Translations under genes and position numbers: made by a program | Shown: piece by piece, positions 47,678 through 59,089 of the stretch | Position numbering within the stretch: the stretch's first letter is position 1 | Layout: the number at the start of each line of letters is the position of its first letter | NCBI RefSeq assembly: GCF_028583425.1 | Contig: NC_072790.1 | Location: forward strand, 155,180,397 to 155,244,396 | Source of the DNA: Eublepharis macularius | Taxonomy: Eukaryota; Chordata; Lepidosauria; Squamata; Eublepharidae | Length of the DNA: 64,000 bases | Direction: 5' to 3' | The notes under the pieces: generated by a model | The model's input: the letters and a program-made list of their open reading frames with translations, nothing else | The model's database searches: none | What the model was told of the DNA's origin: nothing

Positions 47678-49210
47678 CTATAAAAAATGAAGCCACACGC
47701 AATAAAGAGTTAACATTGGAAACAAGCAGATTTCTCAAAAAAAAAAAAGTGTTGACTTCCATCTTTCTTCATCCCAGTCAAAATGCTTGCAGAACTGCTA
47801 CTGAAGGTAGACATCTCCTGCACATTCTTCTCTCTTGGTCAGGGTGACTCATGTGTGTTATAGTTCCACTTTCAGATTAAAATACCCAATTATCATCCTG
47901 CAGGCCTCTTTCATTACAACCATCAGTGCCAAGTAGAGATGGGCACGAATCGAATTACGACCCAAAAAAACACATGAACCAGGCCGGTTCATAGTTTGTG
48001 AACCAGTGATTTGTGGAAGCTTGTTTCCACAAACTTCCACAAACTGGTCTACTGGTTCGTTTGGGTTGTAGAAGAGGGGCAGTTTAAATGGCCATTTCCC
48101 CAGGGAAATGGCCATATAAACTTTTCCTGTTGCTTGCAAGTGGCAGGTCCCTTTAAACTATCAGCTGGCAGGTGGCAGGGTGGGAAGTATGTTTTTGGCT
48201 TCTGCTGCTGCCACGCAGGCCCGCAGGGTGGCAGAGGAGGCCAAAAATGGCCTTCCCGCCCCTCAAATGGCCACCGTAGCCAAAACCGGCCTTCCTGCCC
48301 CTCAAATGGCCACCGTGGCCACCACAGCCAAAAAGGCTGGAAGTACATATTGTAAGGGAGTATTACACTTATCCCATTGTGAGTTTTAAGACCAAGCATC
48401 AATACAGAGTAAAATCACACTGATCAGAGAATTCTAGCTTATTCAGCTGTTATTCCCTATGGGGAAAACTATCTGGGGTCTAGGGGGCATTTTTCAAGAA
48501 AACTTCACCATATTTGCAGGAATCCTACTCTTGATTGTCCTATAAAGATGCCCCAGTTTTCAAGAAGATTGGACCCCAGGGTCCAATTCTATGGGCCCCA
48601 GCCACTCTCAATTATTTCCTGTAAAAGAATTTAAGGAGTATTATACTTACCCGTTGTGAATTTTAAGCCCAACCATCAATACAGAGTAAAATCCAACAGC
48701 TGTTATGGTCAAGAAATTGTGGGTGAAAAGCACCTTAAAACCAGCAAGATTTCCAGAGTATAAGCTTTTGAGATTCAAAGCTCCATTTGTCAGATACAAG
48801 CCCCAAAAATAGGCCTATCATTTTAGAGAGAACTATGCCTAAGTGTATCTGAAAACTAATTTTAGTAACCATGGGATAATTGAATGGATCTTCTGGGGAT
48901 TAGGAAGTGCCAAAAGATACCCTGAAAAGTATAAGTTAAAGATCACACTCTGAAAAGTGGGGTCTCCCCCCCCCCGTTGATTTTCAGGATTCATAGGTTG
49001 TCACATCCTGAAAAATAATATTAGGCAAGAGATTCTCAGCTCTTTATATGGAGGTTGGGTTATACAATATATTTCTAACTTTTCATATGCACATATTAAT
49101 AACAGATGGATAAATTAGCCCTTTGGTTCTTAAATTCTTCATTGTGTAATCACTTATTATTCTAGGTTTGAAGCTATGTACAGTCTGAAATTGAACTATA
49201 TTTTACTTAC
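47678..49210 (-). other. PLD5: PLD5 intron (1533 bp)
   Basis: It starts with donor GTAAGT at 49210 and ends with a pyrimidine-rich acceptor TTTTTTATAG at 47678. It holds a hAT-type fragment at 47934-48355 and a weak Penelope-tail-like segment near 48750-48800. A block around TAAGGAGTATTATACTTACC (48350 and 48630) is duplicated, about 280 bp apart. Confidence 0.85.
47934..48355 (+). mobile_element. hAT-type element fragment in the PLD5 intron
   Basis: It begins TAGAGATGGGCACGAATCG, the same terminal inverted repeat as the complete hAT at 37258. A palindromic GGTTCATAGTTTGTGAACC and TTTGTGGAAGC...CCACAAACT segment follows, then tandem GGCC-rich words (CAAATGGCCACCGT twice). The matching right end is not seen, so it is truncated or its end has decayed. 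The body differs from 37258, so it is another family using similar ends. Confidence 0.6.
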
Positions 49211-49325
49211 CAATATAAGCAGCTCTATCAGTCACTACATATTTATTGCGATTGATTTTAAGAAGGGAAGTATTTTTCTGTTCCTTGAAAAAGCAAGCAC
49301 TTTCTTCTTCAAGATCAAAGAATTT
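49211..49325 (-). CDS. PLD5: PLD5 exon carrying the degenerate second HKD motif
   Basis: A 115-bp exon between acceptor TTAATGCAG and donor GTAAGT. It starts K-F-F-D-L-E-E-E and contains R-N-K-Y-V-V-T-D-R-A-A-Y-I-G. In active phospholipase D enzymes this site is H-x-K-x4-D. Here Lys and Asp are kept but His is Arg, as in mammalian PLD5, so the enzyme should not form the phospho-His intermediate. It joins upstream in phase 0 and downstream in phase 1 (ATT G / GT). Confidence 0.93.
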
Positions 49326-50319
49326 CTGCATTAAATGAGACCTAGTTAGTGAAAGCTGTTCTGTTGACAGCACTGCAGGAGAAAAACAGATAATCTACCA
49401 TTTTTTAAAAAGTGAAAATATAAGAACAGAAGCAGTTCAAGAAATATTTTGATTTATAATGGGGTTATGTGAAAAAACATGTTCTATACAACTTTGTTTA
49501 AATCCTGAGTATGTTCATATTTCAAAGGGTGTGAGAAGGCTTTTGTGGGTAAACTTGTATGTTATAGCCATGAAAAACAGCGGTTTTTGATTGTGGAAAA
49601 ATCTTGCCTAGCCGTTTGGCCTGGTCCTAAATTTGTCTACTTTTTAGTGCCAAGCAGCAAGCTAAACCTTCTCTCAATTCACTCAGGTATTTAAATCATT
49701 TTTTGGTCTTGCCTCTGTGTTGATTTCAAGTCTTGCCGCTCTTATAGTCCATTTTAATACCACTGCTTTTAAACAGAGTTTGACTACTGTTTCAGTCTCA
49801 CTTGAAGATATTTGATATATGGTACTTTTAGTGGATCCTATTTTCGGATTTTAATTTTATTGTTTTTACTGTATTTATTGTTCACTGGAAATCTTTATTT
49901 TAAACAAAGTGTAGATCAGTTATTCTTTTTTCTCAATGATTTTTTAAAATATGGGTTCTGGGGCCATAATTTGAGACAAGATATTCGAAGAAGAGGAGAG
50001 GGATTGTTTCATTCCCCTTGGAGCTATTTGCCCACATCACCTACAGACTGGGGGGGAAAATAACAGTGCTTGTAAATTTTCCCCAACAGGAATAAAAGCA
50101 GCATGAGAGAAAATGGTGTTAGGGAAAATAGTTACACAGCTCCTCTCCAGACCAGTTCCCTTTTCTGGACTGCAGCTCCAGTTCCTCCATTCTGGTTTAA
50201 AACATCATTGAAGAAAATAATTGTGAAAGCATGCATGATAAATAGTTCTGCTCTAAAATTACCATTAACCAGTTTCCTTGCCACTTATCTATAAATACAA
50301 CACTATGAGTTATTACTAG

Positions 50320-51270
50320 AAAAACAAGTTAAGGCAGCGGCAAAAAATGCTTTCTACAACCTCACTCTAGCCTGGAAGATGGCTTCTTATCTTGACACGG
50401 CTGACCTAGCCACTTGGATCCATGCTATGGTAACATCAAGGCTTGACTACTATAATGCTCTATACATTGGCCTCCAATCTAAGTTAACTAGGAGGCTCCA
50501 ATTAGTGCAAAATTCTACAGCTCGACCATTATCACTCCCATCTTATAGTTGCTCCATTGGATACCCATCAGTTACCGTGTTCAGTTAAAGGTATTAGTTA
50601 TTATATACAAAGTTCTTCATGGCTTTGGTCTGGCATACCTAGGCTACGGGACCACCTCCGTCCCTATGTTCCTCCATGGCAGCTTCGCTCATCTGAACAG
50701 AGTCTCCTGCAGGTGCCAGGCTGCACACAGGTGAAGTCAGCAGCAGCCTGTACATGGGCTTTCTCTGTGGTGGCCCCTATCCTGTGGAATAACCTGCCTG
50801 AGGAAGTCAGAAGAGCCCCCACTCTCCTGGTTTTTTGTAAACGATGCAAAACCGAACTGTTCAAAAAGGCTTTTTACTCAAATGGGAGGGCTGTATTGTA
50901 GGGAAGGGGTCTCAGATGCTTCGCTAATGAGTTAGGAACCATAGATTTCATCACTATATTGCCTTACATATTGTCTGCTATTTTAAATATGTACTCCTAT
51001 GTACCACCAGTGCTCCATGTTGTCTAATGTTAGTCCTAGAACTGATTATGTTCTGCTTCAGTATTTTTTCTACTCTGTATTGGATTCTTGCTAATACTAT
51101 GTCTTTTAAACTTGTATCTATTTACCCTATGGTGTTGTTTATGAAATGTCCTTGATACTGTATTGAAATGTACTTGATACCGATTGTACTTATCTCATAC
51201 TGTGTAATCTGCCTTGAGTCTCAGTGAGAAAGGCGGACTATGAATGACATAAATAATTAAAAAAAATGGG
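50320..51270 (+). mobile_element. CR1/L2-group LINE 3' end, within PLD5 intron, antisense to the gene
   Basis: Frames 50379-50588, 50549-50734 and 50557-50901 together give the ORF2 C-terminal region: V-T-S-R-L-D-Y-Y-N-A-L-Y, L-Q-L-V-Q-N, L-H-W-I-P-I, Y-K-V-L-H-G and A-P-I-L-W-N-N-L-P-E-E-V-R. Two frameshifts separate them. The 3' UTR ends in TGCCTTGAGTCTCAGTGAGA and GGCGGACTATGAAT, then an AATTAAAAAAAA tail near 51265. It is a 5'-truncated insertion. Confidence 0.85.
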
Positions 51271-51657
51271 TGAAACTGCAATCTTGCAACTATCATCTGC
51301 CAGACTGATGCTCTGGAGAGTAAATCCTCCCAGGTCCCCAGCCTCAATGAGAGGCTGAGAGTCAGATGATTATTCTTCCCAACTTTGGACAGTGAGGAAA
51401 TTTCAGATTTCAAACATATCAAATTATTTTCTGAATAAGCATCTGATATTTTAGTGATAGACACAAGAACTTTTAAAATGCATAAACATAATAAAAATAA
51501 AATGTAACTGAGAGGTATATTTATGTTAATCATGTTACATATTAGGTTGGATGCTAACAGCTTAGTTCTAAGCAGTCACACCCTTCTAAACTTGTTTACA
51601 TCAATGGACTTTGAATGGTACAACTCTGCATAAGATAGCAATGCAAGATTCCCTTCT

Positions 51658-51872
51658 ACAGTTGCCAGTCTCTAGGTGGGGACTGGAGATTTCCTGGCAT
51701 TACAACTGATCTTCAGACTACAGAGATCAGTTCCTCTGGAGAAAATGGCAGCTTTGGAGGATGGATTCTATGGCATTATACCCCACTGAGGTCCACCCTC
51801 CCCAAACTCCTCCCTCCCCAGGCTCCAACCCCAAATTTCCAGGAATTTCCCACTCCAAAGTTGACAACCCTA
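51658..51872 (+). repeat. MITE-like interspersed repeat with GTTGCCA / GACAACC ends
   Basis: The left edge AGTTGCCAGTCTCTAGGTGG and right edge AAGTTGACAACCCTA are near inverted repeats. Between them are TCTGGAGAAAATGGCAGC and a TAACTCC-like CT-rich stretch with CCCCAAATTTCCAGGAATTT. The reverse of its right part occurs at 3688. CCTTCT is found on both flanks and may be part of the target duplication. A very common repeat of squamate DNA, class not certain. Confidence 0.6.
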
Positions 51873-51887
51873 TTTCCTTCTGCTAAG

Positions 51888-51891
<4 letters not shown>

Positions 51892-51928
<37 letters not shown>
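51892..51928. repeat. (TG)n microsatellite
   Basis: About 18 TG units directly after the MITE-like repeat. Confidence 0.95.
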
Positions 51929-53111
51929 CAGTGAGGGGTTTCCACATTAGTGAAAGGTAATGCAATTCCTATTATTTGTACACATCATAATAATGGGTGG
52001 AGGGCTTCAGATGATGTTTTCAGTCTGCTGTTCCCATTCTTTCCCTTCCCAGTTCTATTTTTCCTAAGAGTTGTCTTTTGCTTTTTGTGCAGAATAGAAA
52101 TGCAGTCCTTGTGGTGTGTGAATGGTCTTTGCACTACCATTTCACCATGCTCTCGGGCTGATGAATATTTTTGTTTCACAAAAATAGCTTGGATTGATGC
52201 TATGATCATTTTTGTTTTACATTTTTAGTATTGCTGCTATCACACTATTACAAGTTGCTGCTATTTCTACTATATTAGGTATCCATGATATCTATGAGGG
52301 GGGCAGTGGGTGAGGTGTGTCCTGGATGCACAAGGAGGTTTTGCCTTTCTTGATATTTGGGGAGAAGCAAAAATTCAGCAATGAAGCTGCCAGTTGTTCA
52401 GTAAAATGAACAGTGCTCGTCTCCATTTTTTTCTGTTCCTGCTTCATACAAGCCTTGTAACACCTGATAATATTGTTGGTTGAATCCAAAACAGTCAGGA
52501 ATAGCTACTCAAAACATGTATACCATTTATGGAATCCAGGACTACACCATTTACTTTCTGAGGAGAAAAAGTAGATAGGCAGAGGGGTATGCTGCCATGA
52601 TGTAATAGTGCTAATCAGCTCAAACAGACAAAAATTACAAAGGTGTACCTTTACCAATGTTGATGAACAAAAAATGATGTGCCTGCATGATGGAATGACA
52701 TGTAACCCCCCATTACCCACAGACCCTTCTCCACCATGTGACATGTTCTCCAGAGCTCCCCATGTAGCAAGAGGTACAGAGAAACTCGATCTTTTACCAA
52801 AGCAATGAATCATCACCAGGCTTACATGATGAAACACCATGAAGACTGGGGGTCCTTTGGAGTGGTGTGGGATGTAGATGGGTTGGGGAGGGGTGCTTGT
52901 GTAGAAAGGGCAAATCAGCAGACCTTCTGTCTAAGAAGAGAAGGTATATTGAACCCTAAGAGAACCTAAGAGAAAAGAAGATCATGAATTATGTTCCTGT
53001 AGTTATTAAATGTTTTTCTGTTACTAATTTGAAATCAGACCTGATGTTTTCACCAAACAGCTGAATAAATTAGACAAAGTTTAATAAGAAAACAATATAA
53101 CAAATACTTAC

Positions 53112-53277
53112 AACTTTTAAATTACAACCAGAAACTTCAGGACAAATTGCTTTAAGAGATGAAACAAAGTTTAATGTCAGTGGATCTGTTTCTTTTGAAT
53201 AACTTATGAGGAGTCGTACTCTAATTTTGCGTAAAATTAGTGTTTCTCTTATCTTCCCATCCAAATATGGCCAATAC
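53112..53277 (-). CDS. PLD5: PLD5 exon, central PLD-like domain
   Basis: A 166-bp exon between acceptor CCATAG and donor GTAAGT. It completes an Arg codon (AG/G) and then encodes Y-W-P-Y-L-D-G-K-I-R-E-T-L, V-R-L-L-I-S-Y, T-D-P-L-T-L-N-F and S-S-L-K-A-I-C-P-E, ending N-L-K-V. This matches the PLD3/4/5 type core between the two active-site motifs, and residue by residue is closest to PLD5 among family members I know. An open frame runs on into the intron but loses similarity after the donor. Confidence 0.93.
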
Positions 53278-53504
53278 CTATGGAGAGAGAAGAAATATTT
53301 TTGATCAAAAAATTATAAAAGCCAATGTTCCTTAACTCAAGAGCCTACAGATAATTATGGTGGTGAAACCATAGTAAATCAGGAACCATTTGAGGAATGA
53401 TCCACTTGTAGCAGAATGCAAGATTCATGGGATGACTGAACCATGTAATGGGGCCACAGCGTGAAATTCTAGAGAAAGATGGGGGTGGAAAATTCATCTT
53501 TCAA

Positions 53505-55770
53505 TTTTATTTATTTATTTACTTTAGATTTTTATTCCACTGTCCCAGCAAGGCAGGCCCAGGGTGGATTACATTAAGTAAAAAAACATTCCATATAATT
53601 TACATCAAAACTATTTAAAACAACAGTAGCAAAAACAGTACAGTATAAAATATAAATATAAAACAGTTGGCACCCAAAATAGCAGCAGTCAAATCCACTC
53701 ATCAAATACACTAATTGGAGGTAGTTGATCAGCCAATCAGGAAGAACTAGATGGTGGATGATTTTAATAGGGAGGGCTCAGATCTTCACTTGTCTTCTAC
53801 CAGGCTGGCAGTGGCCCAGCCTAACCTCAACCATATGCCTGGCGAAACATCTCTGTCTTACAGGCCCGGCAAAACGACAGTAAATCCTGCTGGGCCCTGG
53901 TCTCACTAGACAGAGTTCCATGAGGTTGGAGCCAGGACAGAAAAGGCCCTGGCCCTGGTCGAGGTCAAGCGGGTCTCCCTGGGGCTGTGGACCACCAGTA
54001 ATTTCTTATTTCCTGATTGGAGTGCCCTCCAGGGGACATATGGGAAGGGGCAGTCCTGAAGATATGCTGGTCCCAGCTGCATAGGGCTTTATAGGTCAAT
54101 ACCTGAACCTTGAACCTGATTCGGTACTCCACCAGTAGCCAATGCAACTGGTGCAGTATAGGTGTTATGTACATGCTGCTCAGCACTCCCACAATGACAT
54201 GTGCCACTGCATTTTGAACCAGCTGCAGTCTCCGGATCAGACCCAAGGGGAGTCCTGCATAGAGCGCATTACAGTAATCCAACCTAGAGATGACCATTGT
54301 CTGGATCACTGCAGTTACATTGCGGGTCAAAAGGTAATGGACAAGTTGCCTGGTCCATCAAAGATGAAAAAAAGAGGACCTGGCACTGCTGTGACCCATG
54401 CTTCCATTTTCAAGGAGGCATCCAGGATCACCCCCAGGCTCCTAACCTTCAGGACCAGTGCAAGCAATGCTCCATCGAGGGTCGGGAGCCAGAGTCCTGA
54501 ACCTATGCACCCGTAGCTCAGGTGCAGGACCTCCGTCTTCATGGGATTCAATTTCAGCTGACTCTGCTTCAACCATCCAGTCACGGCTTCAAAAAGCATG
54601 CTCCAGGACATCTGGGGCCAAGCTGGGCAGGCTGTTCATCAACAGATACAACTGGGTGTCATCCGTATATTGGTTACTCCCAAGTCCAAAGCTTCACACC
54701 AACTGGGCGAGGGGGCGCATATAGATATTAAACAATAATGGGGAGAGTATAGCCCCTTGTGGGACACTGCATGGGTGGTGGGATGACAACTTCTTCCGCA
54801 CTGCCACCCTCTGTGCCTGACTGTGGAGAAATGAGATGAGCCACCATAAGGCCGTCCCTCAAATCCCAGCGGCAAGGTGGTGGGTCAGAAGATCATAGTC
54901 ATCCACATTGAACACTGCTGAAATATCCAGTAATAGCAGCAGCGCCAATCCACCTCAATCCAGGTGCCTGCGAAGATTGTTTGTCAGGGCAACCAGCAAT
55001 GTCTCAGTCCCATGCCCTGGGTGGAAGCTGGACTGGAAGGGATCTAGGCCCAAGGTATCCTTCAGGAAACCCTGCAACTGTTCCTCCACTGGCTGCTCAA
55101 TCACCTTACCCAGAAACAGGAGGTTCAAAACCAGGCTGTTACTGGTTGGGTCAGTGGGGTCCAAAGAAGGTTTCTTTAAGAGAGGCCTCACCACAGCCTC
55201 CTTTAATGCTCCGGGAAAACTCCCGAAGTCCAAGGACAAGTTGACAATAGCCTCCAAGGAATCCTGCAGTCCATCAGCACTGGCCTTCACCAGCCATGAC
55301 GGACACAAGTCCAGGAAGCACATGGTAGGCCTCACCACTTGCAGGATCCTGTCAATCTCTTCCCCAGAGAGTAGGCTGAAATGATCAAAAAATGTCCCAG
55401 AAGACAGCCAAGGGGTCTCTAGTTCATGTACCATATCAATCGTAGCCAGCAGGTTGTGGTGGAGAAACAGGATTTTATCAGCAAAAAAGCTCCCAAAAGC
55501 CTTGCAGCCAATATCCAAATTCAAATTTTGATGGTCTCCCCCCAGGAGGGTGACCAATGATCACATTAAACAATTTTGCTGTGTGTGAGCTAGCTGATGT
55601 GATGGAAGCTGCATAATATTCCTTTTTTACAGCCTTCCCTGCCATCTCATAGGATTTCATAAATGTCCTATAAGATGCTCTTGTCTCTTCATCCCGAGAT
55701 TGCCGCCATGCTTGCTCAAGCTGTTTTAGCTCCCGCTTCTTCCATCATAGCTCCTTTCTATAGTATGATA
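53505..55770 (-). mobile_element. CR1/L2-group LINE, 5'-truncated, in PLD5 intron, same strand as the gene
   Basis: On the minus strand, 55557-54955 encodes the finger region (G-L-Q-D-S, V-R-P-L-L-K-K-P-S-L-D, then G-K-V-I-E and G-H-G-T-E-T-L). G-A-I-L-S-P-L-L-F-N-I-Y-M and the catalytic Y-T-D-D lie near 54740-54659. L-K-L-N-P-x-K-T-E-V-L is near 54550, and V-I-S-R-L-D-Y-C-N-A-L-Y with L-Q-L-V-Q-N near 54290-54220. A 3' UTR and TTTATTTATTTATTT (tail) end it at about 53505. Motif A is interrupted, as 55000-54880 is degraded. Plus-strand ORFs here (54142-54516, 54908-55384) are shadows. Confidence 0.85.
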
Positions 55771-56279
55771 TGGTCTAGAAGCCTACCTCTTTTGGATATT
55801 GTACTCAAGGAAGCAGAAATGCAAATCATTACAGAAATGGGAACCAACTCAAGGCCTTTCTTTCTCTGTGTTAGCTATAATGAGAAGGGCTGTGAAAGCA
55901 TCTTTTTCCTGGTCATCTTTTCATCTTATCTTCAGTAACGCTGAGAACAGCATTGACCAGCACAACAGTTCATACTTAACCAGAATAACTATCTCTAGAG
56001 ATATAGTCTTTTTGGGACCAGGGAATTCCTTTCTGCATAAAGTATTAAAGATTTTTTAAATGTAAAGAAAGGACAAAAGTGATTATTGCAGGCGGACTTC
56101 AGGTTTTGACATGATAGGACACTACAAGGCTGTGCTCTGTCTGTGTGGCCTTTTATATTTATATTTATTTTTTTAACTTAGTGTTTTGTTTCTGTGTTTT
56201 GTTCTCTGTTTAATTTAACCTTGACTTACTTAGTTTTATTTTTCTACCTCTCTTCTCTCTCTTTTGTTTTATAGACTCA

Positions 56280-56628
56280 GGGCCAAGCTACAAGTGACGC
56301 CTGACACAGGTTGGACACTTGTCAGCTTCCCTCAAGTTTTGATGGGAAATGTAGGCGTCCTGGTCTTATAGCTTGGCTCTCTATCTAATTGAAGTTTACA
56401 GAAACCACCCCCACACACCCAGCAGAGGGGAAGGGGGGCTCCTGGAAAGACCCCGATGCCTGCACTCCCCTCCCAACTGCATGTTCTCCCTCCCATAGAC
56501 TGCTGCTCTGCAAACTTGAATTAAATGGAGAGCCAATCTGCAAGACCGGATGCCTACATTTCCCATCAAAACTTGAGGGAAGCTGACAAGTGTCCAACCT
56601 GTGTCAGGCATCACTTGTAGCTTGGCTC
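56280..56628. mobile_element. Foldback MITE with inverted repeats of about 105 bp
   Basis: The left arm (56280-56386) begins GGGCCAAGCTACAAGTGACG and the right arm (56524-56628) ends with its complement, TCACTTGTAGCTTGGCTC. They match along about 105 bp with few mismatches, around a 137-bp spacer. TCA on both sides may be a short target duplication. There is no transposase, and the superfamily is not assigned. As RNA it would form a long hairpin. Note that the PLD5 transcript would contain it. Confidence 0.85.
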
Positions 56629-57259
56629 TCAGTGCCAAAATCTCCTCTCCCTCCCTTGTTTGGGTAGGGTTGGAATAGTGTGAAAGTTGTGGAAATGAAA
56701 AGGCTTAGAGGGAGTTAGGATTGTTAGTCTATTATCTAATTTGCAAGTGCAAGGCTTTCATTTTGTTTTTGATTTGAAGCAGTTGAGCCTGTTTTGACTT
56801 ACTTTAACTATTGTTTTGGTTTGTCTGATTGTTTGCTTACCTGAGTGATTTTGGTAGTCTTTAATCACCATTTGGTGGTGGGGGGGGGTCATTTGAGGGC
56901 TGCGTTCTAGGCTAGAGTTTTATTTGCCCTGTGATATCTGTGACTTGCTTTAGTCAGATTTGAGTTGGTTTGTCTTGTTTTTGTTGCTCTATGTTGGAGC
57001 TAATTTTATTGAGCGTTTTGATTGTTTTTGGTGACTAAGTAGAAGCATGGATAACAGCATTCTACCTTCTTTACTCACCTCCTGCTCCCTCCCTGCCTTG
57101 TCAATTAGACTAGAGAGTGGTGAAAGAGTAACTTTCAGAGAAGAGGAAAATAGTCCAGGTATCATTTGTGTAATTAGCCCTTGCATATATATATATATTA
57201 TGTGTTTGAAATTTCTGTGCTGATTCACAGAGCTTTTCTTGTATATGTCCTATATATAT

Positions 57260-58760
57260 ATAGAATTTTTGAACATTTAGTTATATTTTAGCTTGTTAGT
57301 TTTTTTCTTACTTTTTTACTTTTTACTTTTTCTTCTGGTAAATTTCTGCTTCAAGCCCTCTTTAATTCAATGAACCAAAAAAGATTATGCCCTTTGGGGG
57401 ATATAGCGAGCTCATATTGTTAACGAAGTAGGATGAGTGATTTTTTTTAATTCTCCAGCTGACAAAAATAGATTTCAGTGCTTAGGTAATAGTTCTTGGT
57501 CATCTATTCAATCTATGAAGAAGTCTCCTGAGAAACCTGGCCTGAAACCAAATAGGCAGGACTTAGATTTTGGCCCTAGCTCGGCTATGTCTATGCTAAA
57601 GATTCTGGCAGATCAGACTTTCCTCATTTCTGATATTTTACATAATATTTTTCTAAGATACAAGAAATTAGCAATCAACTGGCTCTCTTGCAACTTAAGA
57701 ATAGTCCAGTTGTTTCAACTAGGGCCTTGGAAAGTAGAAAGGGTTTTAAGAAGGAGAAACCATTAGTTATCCAACTAACTCAGATTGCTTTGAAAGTTTA
57801 TCCCTTTAATGGTTTTATTCTCCCTTGGCAAACTCTAGGCCTCGCTAAAGCTAACTTGGGTCAGTGGTTAGACACCTCCATAGATGCCCTTGATTTAAAA
57901 TCTGTAGTGTTTCTACCTAGTCTATTAAGAGTGAAAAGATTTTTACTCTTTTTATTCCACAGATATACCGAGAGTTATCAGGGCTATGAAAAAGCTTCTT
58001 TGATCATGAGGTGTGTTTTAAAGCAGGAAGGAATTTCCCCCCTGTTAACAACTCGTAAAGACCATCATCCTCATCAAACTACTTCAGTTAGATCAGGGTC
58101 TAAGAAGTCATCACAGCCCATTAAGTCGAGAGAGAGCAAACTGGAACTTGACTCCTCGGAATTAAGGCTGTACCAGTAATTTAAATAGCTACCTTTTGCT
58201 GAACAGCAAAATATAATTCTAAGATTTAACAGAATGAAAAAATGTACTTTTAGGTAATCAGCAGAAGCAGATATGTAGGGTGTTCCCTTAAACCCGCCCA
58301 AATGCAATTTGAAGAAACTAAGCCTTCAATTTTTCATTTTTCTTCTATGCAGTCTGTTGGAACAAGGGAAAATAGATTATCCAGGTAAGGAGAGTCCCTT
58401 CCCCCGTCAGTTAGTCTACTCTCTTGTACATATTCTCTTGCAATGTCCTTATTTGTGTCAGTTTAGGCTAGAATGAATTATGCCATGCCTCAAAAAATGG
58501 ATTATGTTTCCTCTAGCACTTTTAGAGCAAAAGGTTCAATTCCTCTTACAGGATTCTGATCCTAAATGTACTTATTTTGTTGCTCAATTTCTAGACGCTG
58601 CAGAGAAGCGTCGAAGGGAAGTGTTTTTAGATATGGGCTCTATTTTAGTTTTATTGTTTAAGACATTGGTCTAAGAACAGGAGGATGTTAAGTGATTATT
58701 GGAAAAGAGGAAATTCTTGGGGTTCTCAGGTCAAAAATGTTCATAGTGCCTGCAGAAAGC
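57260..58760 (+). mobile_element. Internally deleted LINE: ORF1-like region joined to an ORF2 tail
   Basis: An ORF1-like region (57437-58179) is followed after about 200 bp by a short ORF2 C-terminus (58390-58674), with no endonuclease or reverse transcriptase between them. The C-terminus reads H-I-L-L-Q-C-P, then F-L-D-A-A-E-K-R-R, comparable to the end of the LINE ORF2 at 23818 (H-Y-I-L-N-C). Boundaries and target duplication were not found. Either an internally deleted element or two independent fragments side by side. Confidence 0.5.
57437..58179 (+). pseudogene. LINE ORF1-like coding remnant, one frameshift
   Basis: Frame 57437-57766 (N-terminal part, with a possible coiled coil around I-L-A-D-Q-T-F-L-I-S-D-I-L) overlaps frame 57688-58179, and a shift near 57670-57690 joins them. 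The second part has a globular-looking segment (T-L-G-L-A-K-A-N-L-G-Q-W-L-D, F-L-P-S-L-L-R-V-K-R) and a basic, Ser/Lys-rich tail ending in TAA. I know of no cellular family that fits. Call based on position before an ORF2-type tail and on general composition; weak. Confidence 0.4.
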
Positions 58761-59089
58761 AGATGGCACTGTTTTAGGACTTCACATCCAACTCAAGAAA
58801 ATAACTGTTTCTTCCTCAGCTGGTGATCATTAAGAGGCAGGTTGTGATATGGAGATCATTGTATGCTCCTGGCATAGAAAAACTCTGTTGGAAGCTCTGT
58901 TCCCCAGCTGTTCATCTTGAATGAATGACTTGTAAAATGTAAACATATAACTGGCAACTATTGATAAAATTTATGGCATAATTTTCTAATTTAAATGCAT
59001 ACATGGCAGCTTTCAGTCAAAGTAATGATTAAAAACTTAATACAATTAAAACAATGATTACCCCCCGCCCAAATCTTACAATAACAGTA

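Larger units (their letters stand above)
49326..53111 (-). other. PLD5: PLD5 intron (3786 bp)
   Basis: Donor GTAAGT at 53111, acceptor TGCAG at 49326. It contains an L2-group LINE tail on the plus strand (50320-51270), a MITE-like repeat (51658-51872) and a GT microsatellite. ORFs at 51950-52228 and 52505-52840 have no domain. Confidence 0.85.

Noticed and set aside
52505-52840. 111-codon minus-strand ORF within PLD5 as an extra exon
   Set aside because: PLD5 exons before and after it join in phase without it, and its sequence does not match the family.
54142-55384. Plus-strand ORFs of 124 and 158 codons
   Set aside because: They are antisense shadows of the minus-strand L2-type LINE.
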